Assembly (NCBI GenBank): GCA_040954595.2
Contig: CM082590.2
Location: 3,348,001 to 3,412,000 of the forward strand
Length of the DNA: 64,000 bases
Source: Balanoglossus misakiensis
Taxonomy: Eukaryota > Hemichordata
Direction of reading: 5' to 3'
The notes under the pieces are model-generated. The model worked only from the letters and a program-made list of their open reading frames with translations, was not told the DNA's origin and did no database searches. The position numbers and the translations under genes are program-made. Each line of letters starts with the position of its first letter. Position 1 is the first letter of the stretch. Shown here one piece after another: positions 1 to 12,189 of this stretch.

Positions 1-2039
1 ATCTAACCTGTATACATGTGTGTGCTTAATCTTTCCCAATAATGCTGACACACAACAAGTTAATTGTTTTACAAAACTCTCCTTGAGAGTCAAATGAAGG
101 CACCTGATATAAGCCCAAAGACTTCATTCTTTTCCACACACCACTTTTCTCTTTTCAAAGAGCTCCATTTCAAATTGTGTACACAAACAATGTCATTGTC
201 ACTGCCCAAGCCCAAACTTTCAAATTACAATGTGACATTTCAAAACACTGTTAGACTTCCCAATGAAACATTAACTCTGGATCGGTATCCATTCAAATTA
301 GTGACAGCCCCGGGGTTAGATTGTTGTTAATTTTGTTATAATGGTGATATTTAATTGTTTGGCTTTAACAAAAATTATGACATGGACGTATAAACGTGTT
401 ATGTCCACACATATGCTGTGAGTTCAGCTTCAATCCAATTTCATAACAAATTATTCAACAACAAAAATAGAAAATGAACATCAAGAGCTAGTGACTTCGT
501 GGCTTTCACATGATAAATATACATTGCCCCATGCTAGAGTGTAATATTAACATGTCTCATACAACCTACAATTCTCTGTATATAACCAAACACATTCATT
601 ATAGCTGCATTAGTTGGGTCACATAATCTGGAACCAGATAGGCTGACCTGAGCAATCCATGTTTTTGCAAGTGTTGTATTGTCACTGTTATAGTGTGACT
701 TCTTTGGTGTAATGCTCCAATGAACATGTGAGTTTCAATTGGATAGATAAATGACCAATAACACAAAGTCTGTGATTGGGTAATACAAATGATTGGTATA
801 CAACTGGAAGTTCTGACACTGAAAAAGCTGTCTATTGCTCTCTTCCCTGAGGGAGCGATAGAGAGTAACTTTAGAGATACATTCTCCAATGATCAGGAGT
901 TAATAAGGTATTAGTCTAGTATATAGCTGTATTTTATCTGCTTTGCTTTAAAAAAACTATGCATGCCACTGGCCCAATAAAGCATGATACCCCTTGCAGG
1001 GAATCGTGATGTAATTAGCATCCCTTTGAAGTCAATCACGGACTTTGTTTTTCCAATGATTGGTCAAAGGATACATATGTGTGATTAAGGATTGGTACCA
1101 TTTTAAATTTAAATTAGCCTTGCCTTTACTATAACCTTACACACAATCGCCATTGTTCAGTTTATGTCAGTGACTTTAAGGGGGATGGTAGTTACATCAC
1201 AATTCCCAGCAAGAGCTATCAGGCTTTATTGGGCCAGTGGCATGCATCACTCTTGATGTTAGTTTTGGAAGTGGAAAAAATATGGCTATATAGTGTAAAA
1301 CATGAAATTTTCGCAACGGGAAATTTTCATAATATCAAATGTGGCAACTGTTATGCAACGATTAATTTTCGCATTCTCGAATTTCAATTCATCATTATTT
1401 CTGAAAAACATGTTTACGCGACTGTTTAGTTTCGTGTTTTTTTAGCACTTGCATTATTCGGGCGAATTTATCTCTCATGAAAATTTCCCATTTTACATAC
1501 ATCCTAAGTATCATTTTTTCACACCAGAAGACAATGCACAGTTGCTTTGTGTATGGCATACTTTGTATTACAATAGACACTGACAACTAGTTACATCCTC
1601 CCAGCATACAAATATGGTTATATTGAAATAAGGCATTATGATGGAAACAATGTAAAGCTAATGCAAGAATTAGTACAGACCGAGTATATTATGTTACTAC
1701 ACTGGAATAACAATTTCGTGTTATTTGATCTGTTTAAATTTTTTTTTTTAAATCAAGGAACACTGAAGAATGAGTGGAGGTGATAGCTTTGGAATGGATA
1801 TGTCTGTATACAGTAAATGAGAGTGATAAATATTCCAAATCCCCAATACTTGACTGTCTGGAAAAAACCTTGAGAATTTTCTGACATTTCTTTGGGCATC
1901 TGGGTTTCATTTAGTATATAGAAGTTACAACGGTAATGAAGGCATGAACAGTCTCCTGTTCATTATAGTCAGTTTCCTGTAAGAATTTATTGATTCGGAA
2001 TATCAAAAAGACTCATGTCAACAGCCAGCAGATTACTAC
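1..2039. other. Non-coding stretch before the first recognisable exon
   Basis: I see no gene here. The short open frames have no coding character and no convincing splice context. Around 1284-1500 there is AT-rich sequence with repeated ttttcgc / gcgaaaa words resembling the TA-flanked MITE at 45057-45249. The same kind of degraded copy recurs at 23745-23930. Confidence 0.5.
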
Positions 2040-2235
2040 ATGATTGTTGCAGTGTTTGTTGCATGCTGGGTGCCAAGTCCATCTGAGGTACCTGTGGTCG
2101 CGGCCGTGGCTGTTGTCCTAGTTACAGCTGTTGTTGTTGTTGTTGTGATAACTGTTGCTGTTGTTGTTGTTGTTGCCATGTTTGTTGTTGTGGTGGTGGA
2201 ATGGTTGCTTTTGTTCCGCTGGCTTGTTGCTGCTG
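2040..2235 (-). pseudogene. Glutamine-rich exon with an in-frame TAA
   Basis: On the minus strand a polypyrimidine/CAG acceptor precedes codons for a run of glutamines, an ATIPPP segment and a second glutamine run, then a proline/glutamine tail, ending at a GTAGTA donor. At 2122-2124 the frame is interrupted by TAA, with clearly coding-like sequence after it (LGQQPRPRPQVPQMDLAP). The stop sits where CAA would be expected in a CAA/CAG-rich stretch, so a single C-to-T change explains it. It probably belongs with the Q-rich exon at 3801-4052 as part of a nuclear-type low-complexity protein. Which protein is not clear: a Mediator-type subunit such as MED25 is one guess, not supported by a diagnostic domain. 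A genuine terminal stop is the alternative. Confidence 0.45.
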
Positions 2236-2419
2236 CTGCAGTTAAATACAAACAAAACAGTTTTCTTTTAAAGTCACTTCACAGCAAATGGCAATGTATC
2301 AGGAGACACTTCTTTTTAATTTTCTTTACATTTGTCAATCAGACTGAAATTTAGGGCGGCATATAGTTAGTTACTGTACAATGGGAAATTGATTTAGGCT
2401 GTGTCTAAAATTGATGGTT

Positions 2420-2580
2420 AGTTTCAAGACACCTGTTGACCTAATTAATTATGTACACTCCTAATTCTAGGCTAACCAATAGATCTAGAAGTTTAGATTT
2501 TGTAGGACATAGATCAGTTTAGGATCAAAACTTTTTGACAAAATTTTGGGTATCCACAGCAGATAATCCTTAGCATTCTG
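2420..2580. repeat. Diverged monomer of the ~239-bp satellite at 63.4 kb
   Basis: The order of words here (acacctg, ttaattatgt, cctaattc, gctaaccaatag, gacatagatcagt, aggatcaaaa) matches one unit of the tandem array at 63401-63945 with many substitutions. It is a single dispersed copy at the far end of the window. Confidence 0.55.
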
Positions 2581-3800
2581 TAGGAACCCTGGGAATTGCT
2601 TGGGCCCAGTGAACACTGCTTGCAGCTTTAATTCACCATGTTCTCAGATGCAGACATTTTGAAGAGAATATGATTTAAATTCTAAGCAGACTTTTGTTAA
2701 AGTGTAATGTTCATCTAACACACATTTGCCAAAGCAGAGACTCTAGTTACAAAATTGTTATCTATGCCACAAGTGCTGTCTTAACAACAGACAAGGTGGC
2801 GGCAACCATAGTCTGTGTCATAGATTAGGAAAAGACAGCAAATTGAGTGAAAAGAAGAGACAAAACTAAATTCTTCTTATCTGGCATGCAAGAAATATAG
2901 AAGGAAGCGAAGGCAGTCCACTATATGAATGCACGCACATAAAATTGTGCAGAATATTTGGATTGGACGTTATTTTGTACACACAAAATTAACGCATATG
3001 TGCATAAGAGTAAGATGATTGTCGTCATTTAAAACTGTCTGTCAGAGGTTATCATCAGTGCTTCCACACTGGTACCATGGAAAAACTAGAGGAATTGAAA
3101 ATAAGAATGAGACAAGATTTGTTGTATTTCTTTGTCGGTAATTTAGGTCTGCTTTCCTTCCAGCTTTTCCCCCCACACTAAAACTGAACAGGTTGGACCA
3201 GTCACACCTCCCTTAATCCTATTGGTCCCAATGTTTATTTCATCAATATATCTATGGCATGCTGACTTGGACAATAATTCTGACACAAAATTGATCATGA
3301 GTGTGAACTGATTGCATAAACATTTTTCGAAAGTACTTCCTGTAAAAAGGGAGGAGGCTCCACACACCAGACTATTTTTGTTTATGTACATGACTTACAC
3401 ATGCGGGGGTTGTCAACTTGATGAAATAGCCATTCTCTAGATTTCCTATTGTTATAAGAGTGTACATAAACATGAAAAGTAAAATCATGAATATTAATAG
3501 ATGTGGTGCGTATGGCCGATTTGAGGCAAATCAGCCATACCCACCACGTCTAAATCTGTGTGGGGAAAAGTTGTCATGTTGGGCAAATAGTTCATTGAAT
3601 TTATTCTGTGTGACTGTCAGGTCTTCAATACATTAAAATCATTTTGGGAATGGCACAGACCATGTTATTTGTACCATCAAGAAAGCTCCTTTTTGAGAAA
3701 ACTGATTTCATTTTTCCCCACATAACAATTCCCAGAAGTGCCACTGGTACCAGTCTTGGTTTTCAAAATATTCACTGTACACATTATTATGACAACTTAC
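2581..3800. other. Intron or spacer with a short hairpin at 3499-3551
   Basis: No coding exon is recognised. At 3499-3551 a 24-nt arm beginning agatgtggtgcg pairs almost perfectly with a second arm ending ccaccacgtct across a ~5-nt loop, giving a compact inverted repeat of the MITE-remnant type. Confidence 0.5.
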
Positions 3801-4052
3801 TTGTAAGAGGTGTTTTAGTTGTTGATTTGTTGATTGTATATTGGATGGCTGTGCTTGCACTGCTTGTTGTTGTTGTTGTTGTTGTTGTTGGGCTCTCTCT
3901 TGTTGTAACCTTTGTAATTGCTGTTGTTGTTGATGTTGTTGTCTTAGAGCTATGAGTTGACTTTGTCTGGCATGTTGATCTTGCTGTTGTTTCAATTCAA
4001 GTTCTTTTTTCTGTGCCATCTCTAGATTCTTCTGCAGTGCTTGAATATTCCT
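3801..4052 (-). CDS. Glutamine-rich coiled-coil exon, partial gene
   Basis: This minus-strand exon is bounded by a TTTCAG acceptor at its 5' side and a CAA|GTAAGT donor at 3801/3800. It encodes about 84 residues: a charged helical stretch (NIQALQKNLEMAQKKELELK), then an R/Q helix with repeated LRQQ and LQRLQQ, then about nine glutamines and a short tail. This composition is typical of transcription co-activators with Q-rich coiled coils. No globular domain is visible, so the family stays unassigned. The sister exon at 2040-2235 carries a stop, so this exon may belong to a dying gene although it is itself open. EGF-like exons lie upstream on the same strand and are unrelated in character. Confidence 0.5.
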
Positions 4053-5164
4053 CTGAAAGATCAAACAAAGAAAAGTGTAAACATTCAAACATTGTCATCT
4101 GTGTCAATCTACCTACATGTAACATGACTACAGGAGCTTCAGCCAAGCCAAGCTTTTCACTTGGGAGATTATTGAAATCAATTTAAAACTCAGCAACTCC
4201 AACTTCGGGTTATTTTCTCAATACTTTTGTTTTGGCGGTCACCTTTCATTGAACAATGAATGGGCAAGTGCTCGCTCACTTCTTCACTGAATTTCACTGT
4301 TTGTTTATCTTATCATAAAAAAACTTGGGCATCGCAGTCCTTTGGACAAAAATATTCATGTGTGGTGATTTAAAATCAATGTTGCAAGAAGAAGAATTAA
4401 TCACAGGATTAACGGTTTCTGATTGAAAAATACTAAATGCTTAATATGCCATATGCCGTACACAGAGTGATCACATTAGTCAATAGGACAGCTGTTCCAA
4501 AGGACTAAAATGATGGCAACGTTTTAATATTATATTTATTTTACAAAACCTTGCATCTGAGCTTTACTTTAAAGTACTTCCATTTACTAGTAGTACAAGT
4601 GCACATCAGTTAACATTGACAGCTAGGCATGACATCATAGATGTAGGACTTCAAAATGGACATTCTGAACAGTGGGGGCGCTCTATCATGGTGGATTTTA
4701 ATGAACATGTGTATTTAATTTCATCACTCACATTTGTCCATGGAAACTGTATTTTAACATACGCTTATAGTTAAGGCATTTGCAGTATCTAGTCATATTA
4801 CAGTAATACACCAGACATGTTCTTAACTCAACTAAATGTGTGTAAGTTCAATTTCTGACCTCACTCAGATTACCCAAGTCCATGTGACAAACTCTACTGC
4901 AAGTATACAGACTTGAACTCCGGAAAAACTAGTCACCTACAATACTTGAAATGGAGCCACATCCAAAACTTGACTTTGAGATCTTTTATCAAATCAGTTT
5001 TCCTTTTAGAATTAGAACTCCCATGCAATTTTTGTGACAGAGGAAATAAATAGATTCTCAGAAAAAAACAGTTTCCTCTTTAAAGATCCAACCTTACCAT
5101 AGAAAATAAAAGGTTTAGACTGAACCATAGTGGTGAAAGGGTTAAGCCAGAGCATGTATCAAAA

Positions 5165-5338
5165 TACAGTAAAACCTGTCTCAACCGAACCCTGTCTAAT
5201 CTGGAAACCTGTCTATTTCAAAGACATTGTTCAAACCTTTTGACATAGAACCACATGTTGAAAGAACCTCTTTAAATTGTACACCTGCAATCTGAACAAT
5301 TTCTTCAGTCCCTTTGGTGTTAGACAGGTTTGACTGTA
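5165..5338. repeat. MITE, acagt(a/c)aaacctgtc family, copy 1
   Basis: Left end tacagtaaaacctgtc and right end gacaggtttgactgta are inverted copies of each other. The same termini occur at 5794-5980, 22493-22829, about 25186 and about 61002-61135, defining a dispersed non-autonomous family. No coding content. Confidence 0.6.
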
Positions 5339-5793
5339 CTTGAAAGTGCAATTGAACAAAAATGCTAAAAAATATAATTGCAGAGAGTCAGTATTTTAGG
5401 CTGGGCATCATCTACATAGTTCCCAGAATCAATACTGTCACAGTAGTCCATTTCTCTATGTACCAAATTTTTATAAAACATTGCTATGCAGTCATGTTAC
5501 CCTTCCAAGATGCAAACATGAGGCCAGTTGGTCACAAAGTAAAAACTTGATTGTCTTGTGTATCAACACTATAGTTGGGACTTATGTTCGACAGCCACAT
5601 TTTATTGTAAGGTCAGTTTTACACGCAACTTGTATCATGTATACAACAAACTAGATGAGCTCGAGCAGTACTCTACTGACCGCCTTTTTCACATTGTCTG
5701 CATTGAGATGACACTTTATTTTGGAAGGCTGCCCTCTTTATGAAAAATGTCATGATTGTGTTACACGTAAAAAGACAGAAATCAACACAACAG

Positions 5794-5980
5794 CAGTCAA
5801 ACCTGCTCATTATGGCTAGTGAAGGGACTTTTCTAAACTGGCCTTTATAGATAAGTGGCCATTATACCTTGTAGAAAGTCAATTAATGTACATGTAAATT
5901 GCACAGGGACTAGAATAAAGTGGCCACTATATAGAGGTGGCTGCCTAATAGAGGTGGCCACTCAAACAGGTTTGACTGTA
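5794..5980. repeat. MITE, acagtcaaacctg family, copy 2
   Basis: Begins cagtcaaacctg and ends caggtttgactgta. The interior has repeated ggccacctctat / atagaggtggcc words in both orientations, so the unit folds on itself. Same family as the element at 5165-5338. Confidence 0.6.
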
Positions 5981-6119
5981 TGTTGATTTGTGTCATGAAT
6001 AGCCGACATTTACCAATGACTGATTGTACAATATATGATTTCAGTGTCACATATACATGTATAACACAATAAGTACAAACCCATACATCTTACTTTCTCT
6101 CCAAATTGTAGATACTCAC

Positions 6120-6229
6120 CAACGCATGTATGTTGAATCCTGGTCTGCAACCACACTGGTAACTGGTTGGTGTGTTGTAACATACTCGTTGGCATGGTGA
6201 CCAACCAGCTTGATCGCACTCATTGTCAT
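6120..6229 (-). pseudogene. EGF-like exon lacking its last cysteine
   Basis: A TGCAG acceptor is followed by a calcium-binding-type EGF start (DDNEC) and a C-x6-C-x3-C-x8-C-x-C pattern with the usual GF turn after it. Five of six EGF cysteines are present. The exon then reaches a GTGAGT donor before the sixth cysteine and in phase 0, whereas EGF exons, including the one at 22121-22243, are phase 1-1. The fold would therefore be incomplete. It belongs with the EGF exons at 8085, 20749 and 22121, which would be tandem EGF modules of an extracellular protein. The truncated end suggests decay or use of a wrong donor. Confidence 0.55.
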
Positions 6230-8084
6230 CTGCAGGGAAAACACAAATATCATAAAATGTATTAGAATGAATACATGTGAATTACAGTTGTCTTTGAGTG
6301 CACATTTGAAAATATACGACAAGAGAGCAAAATTGTGTGAAACTTAATAAATATCATCTGGCATACAACTTGGTCATATCATATGTTTATCTGTACCAGT
6401 ACTGAATACTGATAAACAAACAATGTAGTAACCAAATAACATTTAACAAGGTAGTGTTTGAAAGCCAAAAATATCATGCATAAGACAACAAACTCATTGT
6501 TTTGGCTCCGAAGTGTAAACAGAGGAGTCTGTCAAGTTGGGTATGAGCTACTACTTCCGTCTGTCAAACTACTTCCGTCCGTCAAGAATTCATACCATTT
6601 TCTAGTAGGGGTGTGTAGCTTTATGTTTTTGGCGGTGGTGTGTAGCTTTGAGGTGTTGAGGAAGAATTGGAACAGTGACAGAAATCGGAACGGATTAGCC
6701 AGCAGTGTTTTCACTACCCGCGAGAAAACAGTTGTGTTTGGCGAGACGATTTTCATACAAATTGGTCAAACTTGTGAAGAACTGCTATCTAACATCGTCA
6801 TTTGTTTTGCCATGATCAACTTGCCACGATCAGTGCACTACAATGCGTGAAATTGGACCGCTGTTCTGTTCATTGATCATCACCCCCCCCCCCTGTATCA
6901 TGAACATTGTAAGGCAATACATTGAATTCAGCTCTTCCAGCTAGTGGCCGCACTCGCTTGATTTCCTGTGTGTGTCTCTGGGGACACAAATAATGCATAT
7001 GCGTCTTTTTCTAATTTGCATATTTTGAATTGGTTAGGTGTGCCTTGACTTGAACGCGTCAAGCGTACAGGTTGTTATGGAAGTTTCTTTTTAGAACGAC
7101 TAGTGTTAGTCTGTGGGCCCAACCAGCAAAAATAAGTTCTAGAAATGTCATTATGTTGTATAAGAGTTTTGTTCTACATGAAATTAGCTGGAAATGACAG
7201 GTGGGAAACTATTGATGTGAAATCAGGTCACTTCTACCGAAAATGATGGACCAGAGAGCAATGACTTTTTAAAATTATTTCATATACTATGTTCACAACT
7301 GCTATGCTCCCATAAACTGGGGAAACTAAATGATTGAACTTTCTGTTTGAACAATTCATGTATTTTTTTGCTAACACCTACACTACTATAGTCAGCACAT
7401 GACATTACCTATATACTTGAAAATGGAGAACTTTTTATCAAAACACTTAAGCTGATCTTGAATGCTGTCTGATATTTTTTTTCAAAATATATTTCTTTCA
7501 CGTTTAGACTAGTGCTTCTACTTGCACTGTTTTTTTTTTCAAAACACATTTCTCATAGCTTGCACTGGTGCAATTTGATACGACAATACACAATGAATTC
7601 CATCAGTATAACATAAGATACAAAATCTGAGAGGGAAATGACAGAATATATTTGTGTGAGGCCATTTGTGTGTGCGGGCCATTTTAAGACTAAATTTAAA
7701 ACAGTTATTAGAGCCATTGACAAGTGGTTTTTCCCTCTGCCAAGCACCCACCTTATCAAGCTTCATTCAATATTACATGAGCAAAACAGTTCAGCATTTC
7801 ACCTTGGTGTTTGCAAATTGTTCCTTTCACCCATATACCAAACCACTGTTCTCCAAACATGCTGCTCATCAGCCACTACACACTGAGAGAGCACCAGGTG
7901 TCCTTGACGCTATTTTTTTAAATTTCTAACTATGGAAAGTGCCTGATAACTTTTAATTATTTTCTGTTTTAACATGGTGACTGACTGTAAAGTCTGTCAC
8001 TTACAACTTCTGTAAGCGCCCTTTTGAAGCAGGAAATGCTAATCCATTGTTGACCTATCCCCTCCCCACTCAAAAAAAACTTAC
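6230..8084. other. Long intron between EGF-like exons
   Basis: No exon is recognised in this 1.9 kb. Open frames around 6458-6850 and 7539-7929 are short, overlap on both strands and lack domain signatures. A run of ten C lies at 6883-6892. The sequence at 7898-7919 (gtgtccttgacgctat) recurs in the Academ-like element at 13220-13235. Confidence 0.5.
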
Positions 8085-8204
8085 CTAAACAATTGACATG
8101 CTCTGCACTCAGAGAGAAACCATCATCACCACAACTACAGCTGAATCCACCCTCTGCATTGAGAAAACCTCCAGCACAAACAGAATCTGAACACTCATTC
8201 ACAT
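8085..8204 (-). pseudogene. cbEGF-like exon with one cysteine lost
   Basis: A 120-nt phase 1-1 exon between TTTCAG and GTAAGT. It starts with DVNEC and contains the FLNAEGGFSCSC core and final cysteine of a calcium-binding EGF module. The third cysteine, expected just after GG, reads phenylalanine (TTT), so the C1-C3 disulphide cannot form. The other five cysteines are in place. Exon structure and splice signals are otherwise normal. It is one of four EGF exons on this strand. The loss matches the decay seen in the exon at 20749-20865. Confidence 0.6.
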
Positions 8205-8516
8205 CTGAAAATAGAGAGAAAAAAACATCCGTTGTAATTATTCAAGTCAATACCAATCCTCCCTTCCTTTAAAAATTTCCATAAAGTGAACAAATTCACA
8301 TGGCTTTGAAATTAGTATTAACAGTGATATTTATAATATTTCTAACAGGCCTGACTTTTCTAAACTTTGAGTTTCTTTGTGGATTTGTAGAAATGATCTA
8401 CAAACTGAGCTGTCAGGTCATAACTGTTTGTGCTTTGGCATGTACACATATCCCAGTATGCCCTACATGGTTGGCAGTGAAATTGATAAAATCTTCACCT
8501 AAGATTTCAAACTCGT

Positions 8517-8931
8517 AGATCTTAATAGATTCTCACACTCCTGGCATGCTGAGAGTGTGGGATCAGAGTGTGAGAACAAATCAATCCCACACACTCACTG
8601 AATCGAAAGCTGTATATGACGCGAGCGCCGATTGGATGACAAAGCGTTTTTTAATAATGTGCGCTAAATGTTATCCAATGACACGATAAAGAAACTACAT
8701 GCCAGATGACAATTCAAGAGTCATTTATTCAATGTTTTAAGACGAATTTAGCTAATTTGTGCCCGTGTGAGAAATATAATCTCATACACAAAGGACCTAT
8801 GATCATATTTCCCACACTCGTCAGGGATATTTTGTCCCACACTCGCCTGCGGCTTGTGTGGGACATAAAATCCCCAACTCATGTCAGAATTATGACCCCT
8901 AGTCCTTGGGAGTGTGAGATTCTATTAATCT
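8517..8931. repeat. MITE with (t)taatagattctcacactcc termini
   Basis: The left end agatcttaatagattctcac and the right end gtgagattctattaatct are inverted copies with a few mismatches, about 415 bp apart. The interior repeats cccacactc and gtgtggga. No coding content. It lies 140 bp outside the left end of the Academ-like transposon. Confidence 0.6.
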
Positions 8932-9638
8932 CACAACCTTAGGACCTGGGATAAGATTTCTCAGATGAGTTGGTGATATTTTGGCTTGTGTTAGTCAACA
9001 TATACCTGATAAGTGTAAAAAATTGCGTCAAGGACACAGTGGTCCCATTCAGTCTACACGGAGTACATATACACAGTCAGATCGCACGGTGCTCATTTGC
9101 ATATGAAAGTTCATCAAGCGAGCGACCGTTAACTTTCAAACAGACGGCAATAGGCCAGTTTTCAAGGTGATTTTCAACTTGATTTTTACGCTCTGTTGTG
9201 CAATAAAATACCATGTTAGCTGGATAAATTACGAAAGTGATTCCCATTTTTCACTGCATACGTAAATTTTATGAAAATCTGTGGTAATAGTAAAAGTTTT
9301 TAACGTGTTTTCGGTGGTATGTTGGTGACCCCGAAAGAGACGTCCACAAACGTGTCAAAAATCATTTGAAAACGACCTCAGAAAGTAACCAAACTTTCCT
9401 GATAGAGAGGTCTAATATCGGTCCCAACATCCGTGAAAAGAAATTAATTTGAAATGCTTGCGTAACAGGAAGTGTTGCATTGATCGTGAAACGATAAGTT
9501 TACCATGGGGAAACAGTCTTTGAAAGGCAATTCTTAAGTAAAACAGTTACTGGATAATGGATAACACCCTAAGGTAACATATTAGCCAAGTTTTAACTTA
9601 ATTACTGGCCTGATTTCGACACAACATCGATCAATCGC

Positions 9639-10660
9639 CTACAAATGTAGGTCCCATATGGACAGAATGCCAGGTTTACCATACATGACTACGTACGTGT
9701 GAGGAGCACAGCTGGTGTATTTTTTTTTTCTCCGTATCATGGCCTGGGATATAAGTAGATGTTTCGAATATGCAAAATGCCAACTGTAACTTCGAAACCA
9801 TTTCCCTTTATTCGCTGATGATATGTGCAATAAATATTTGTGTCTGAAGGCAAGCAATTTTGTTTTGACTTTTGTTGTCATCATTGCATTGGGCTGAACA
9901 TGACAGAGTTTGAGCTGATCAGCTGACTTCAAGTTTCGATTTAGAACATATAATTTGATCATATCAGACAGATATGATGGTCCAAGTCTATGAATGAATT
10001 CAAAAATAAGAAATAACATCTTGAAAACAATACGATCAGACACAGGTAACCAATGCAACTGAAATTGCATTGATGTAAAAGGTGATTTTGGAACTAGCAG
10101 CAATATTTTGAACTTGAATACGACTGATCTCGTACTTAGGGAGCCCAAATAAAAGTGAATTACACAAATCTATTCGAAATGCAACAAAAGCAGGAACTTT
10201 ATTGCTCTGTGGCGGCTTGAGATAAATATTTACAGACAAGTGCAATATGCTGCAAATGAAAAGCAACTGAATGGCAGATCTGTGCAATCATTGTCAGACA
10301 ATGAACAGGTTTCAGAGCATCACATGAATTTCTGTAATCCCTCTGGCAGATAGATTACCCGAAGTAGCAGAAAAAATAACAAATTCAGTCTTATCGTTAT
10401 TTAAACACAAGACATTTTCAGACATCCAGTACCGCATAAAGCATTCTGGGAGCATTCTCGTTGGTAAAAGACAATGAAGAGCCATCTGCATAAAAGCTAT
10501 ATACAGGCATCCATGACTAGAAACTAATTTCCCTAATGGAGAAGTGTACATATTAAAAAGTAGAGGACAAAGAAGTGATCGTTGTGTTACCGCAGTGTCA
10601 AGCGGATAAAATGGTGATTGTTTGGAACACGGTTATAGTAACCATGTCTGAAATTAACAC
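9639..10660 (-). pseudogene. CR1/L2-type LINE reverse-transcriptase fragment
   Basis: On the minus strand, broken frames carry the C-terminal reverse-transcriptase sequence typical of CR1/L2 non-LTR elements: LCLNNDKTEFVIF near 10420, then DLCNSLLFGLPKYEISRIQ near 10150, then LHWLPVSDRIVFKMLFLIF and LGPSYLSDMIKLYVPNR-like sequence near 9950-10060. The pieces lie in at least three frames with stops. It sits between the CXC coding end and the left terminus of the Academ-like element, so it inserted into that element's 3' part. No clear target duplication was seen. Confidence 0.7.
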
Positions 10661-10750
10661 ATACACACTGGGTGCGATTGAAAAGGTATGACTGAAACCA
10701 CAACAGGGCTGCAACCCCCAAAAGACCAAATCAATTTCTTTGATGATTCA

Positions 10751-11480
10751 TTAAATGTCATCACAGTCACCATCATTGGAATCACAATCACCATTCTTTG
10801 AATTATCAGTTTGTTTTTCTTCCGTCCAGTTATATTCATCAGTCAGTTCGTCAAAGTCAGAATCAGTCTCGTAAATATTTCCCTCTTCTTCTCTTAAAAT
10901 GTCAAATTCATGTGACTCCTGTAAAATTGCATCAATGCTATTTTCCATATTATGATGTTCAGTATCAGTGATTGGTGATGGTGATTCTAATAGTGGTGAC
11001 TTATCTGTATATTTTGGGCATACCCCATACTTTTTTGATGTGGTACAGAATCCAGGATTCCCATTATGTGGATTACTGCAGTCATTACATCGACACGCAG
11101 GGCCACAACCATTGTGGGTCTTATAACATTTACAACATCTGCTATTACAAGTTGGCATCTTTTAGCAGCCACACCCTTTTGTTAGCAACTCCAAATTATT
11201 TTTCACTTTTTCCAAATTGGCATCACTGTCCTAAATAATATCAAGTTCGCCGTTGCTTAGTCTGTATCCATAATTATTGAATAAGGGAAACGTAACATGG
11301 CACTGATCGGCCTGGGACCATAACTGAGAGCCCCAGCATGATCTTTTCCAGTGCAGTTGTAGGGCTTCAAAGGAAGGGATACATTCTTCCTCATACTGGA
11401 TACGTGGGCAAATTGTTTCTCGTATATATGTAAGCCATTTGATGTGGTTATCTTTAAGACTGTTAGTGACACTGGCTACT
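10751..11480 (-). pseudogene. C-terminal segment of the Academ-like protein, CXC cysteine-rich domain
   Basis: Reading the minus strand from 11480, coding passes through an IREKQFAHVSSMRKNV-like segment and LQLHWKRSCWGSQLW, then GYRLSNGELDII. A TAG follows, then an LTKGCGC segment, a TAA, and a CXC-like array (CNSRCCKCYKTHNGCG, then PACRCNDCSNP) before an acidic tail and stop at 10751. The repeated C-x-C-x(n)-C-x3-C-x-C-x2-C spacing is that of tesmin/TSO1-type zinc-binding domains, which in such transposons probably bind DNA. The two in-frame stops and a frameshift near 11345-11360 show it is inactive. Confidence 0.6.
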
Positions 11481-12165
11481 TGTCGATAAAGTTCAAAAGG
11501 ATGAGATGCATCAAATGCTTGGAAATGTTTCTTAACATAAACACTACCTTTTAAACGTATGAAAGCGAAAATTCCATTCCCTACACTGTCTACTGTTGTG
11601 TCTATCAGTGTTCCAGGTATAAGGGTGCCACTAGTTATAAATTCAGAGTATTGAAAAAATGTCTTGTAGAAAGATTTCCTTCCGATGCCTGCAAAGTATA
11701 GTCACAACCTGTGCATATGAACAGTGTTTGAAATATTTTGCCTAAATATTGGAGGGGAATATGTTGCAAATCAGGGTCTAAATTTAAATCTGATTTGAAT
11801 TGATTCATGTCTAAATAAGTGAGATTTGATAAATCATTATCAAGTTGTACAAATATCTCCTTTTGAACATGTTGATATAGTACTGGGAGGAGAACATGAT
11901 AAGTATCGGTATCAGGGGAGTAAATAACACCTTTCTTGTAAGAGGACTGAACTGCATGAAGGATGCATCTACTGTCAGCTTCTTCATGACAACTTTTGGC
12001 TTCCCACTCAGACACAATTCCATTACTACCAACGAAAAGACTCTTGTCCCTATTTTCTCCATCAAAGCCACCTGCTGTAATGAGGACCTGATCACCTTGC
12101 AGAGCCGGCACAATTATTTTTAAAGATGTGGCTGACAAGAAGTTCACTAGTTTTCTCTTGTTTGG
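11481..12165 (-). pseudogene. Nuclease-like (XPG/PIN-type) segment of the Academ-like protein
   Basis: The open stretch 11635-12147 encodes a segment with the order ITAGGF ... SCHEEADSRCILHAV ... VIYSPDTDTYHVLLP ... FICTGCDYT. The EEAD, SPDTD and TGCD acidic motifs are spaced as the metal-binding aspartates of PIN/FEN-like nucleases, matching the nuclease reported in Academ transposons. The N-terminal half of such a domain should lie upstream but is replaced by AT-rich repeats (12190-13160). Downstream coding continues through LGTLIPGTLIDTTVDS in a shifted frame to the CXC segment. Its role in transposition is inferred, not shown. Confidence 0.5.
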
Positions 12166-12189
12166 CTTACAATTGATGTATGTTTTGAG

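Noticed and set aside
2040-2354. Valine-rich plus-strand frame
   Set aside because: It is the antisense of CAA/CAG-rich coding; the minus strand has the splice sites and protein-like sequence.
6458-6850. 130-codon plus-strand frame
   Set aside because: Opposed by an equally open antisense frame, no domain, no splice context, inside an EGF intron.
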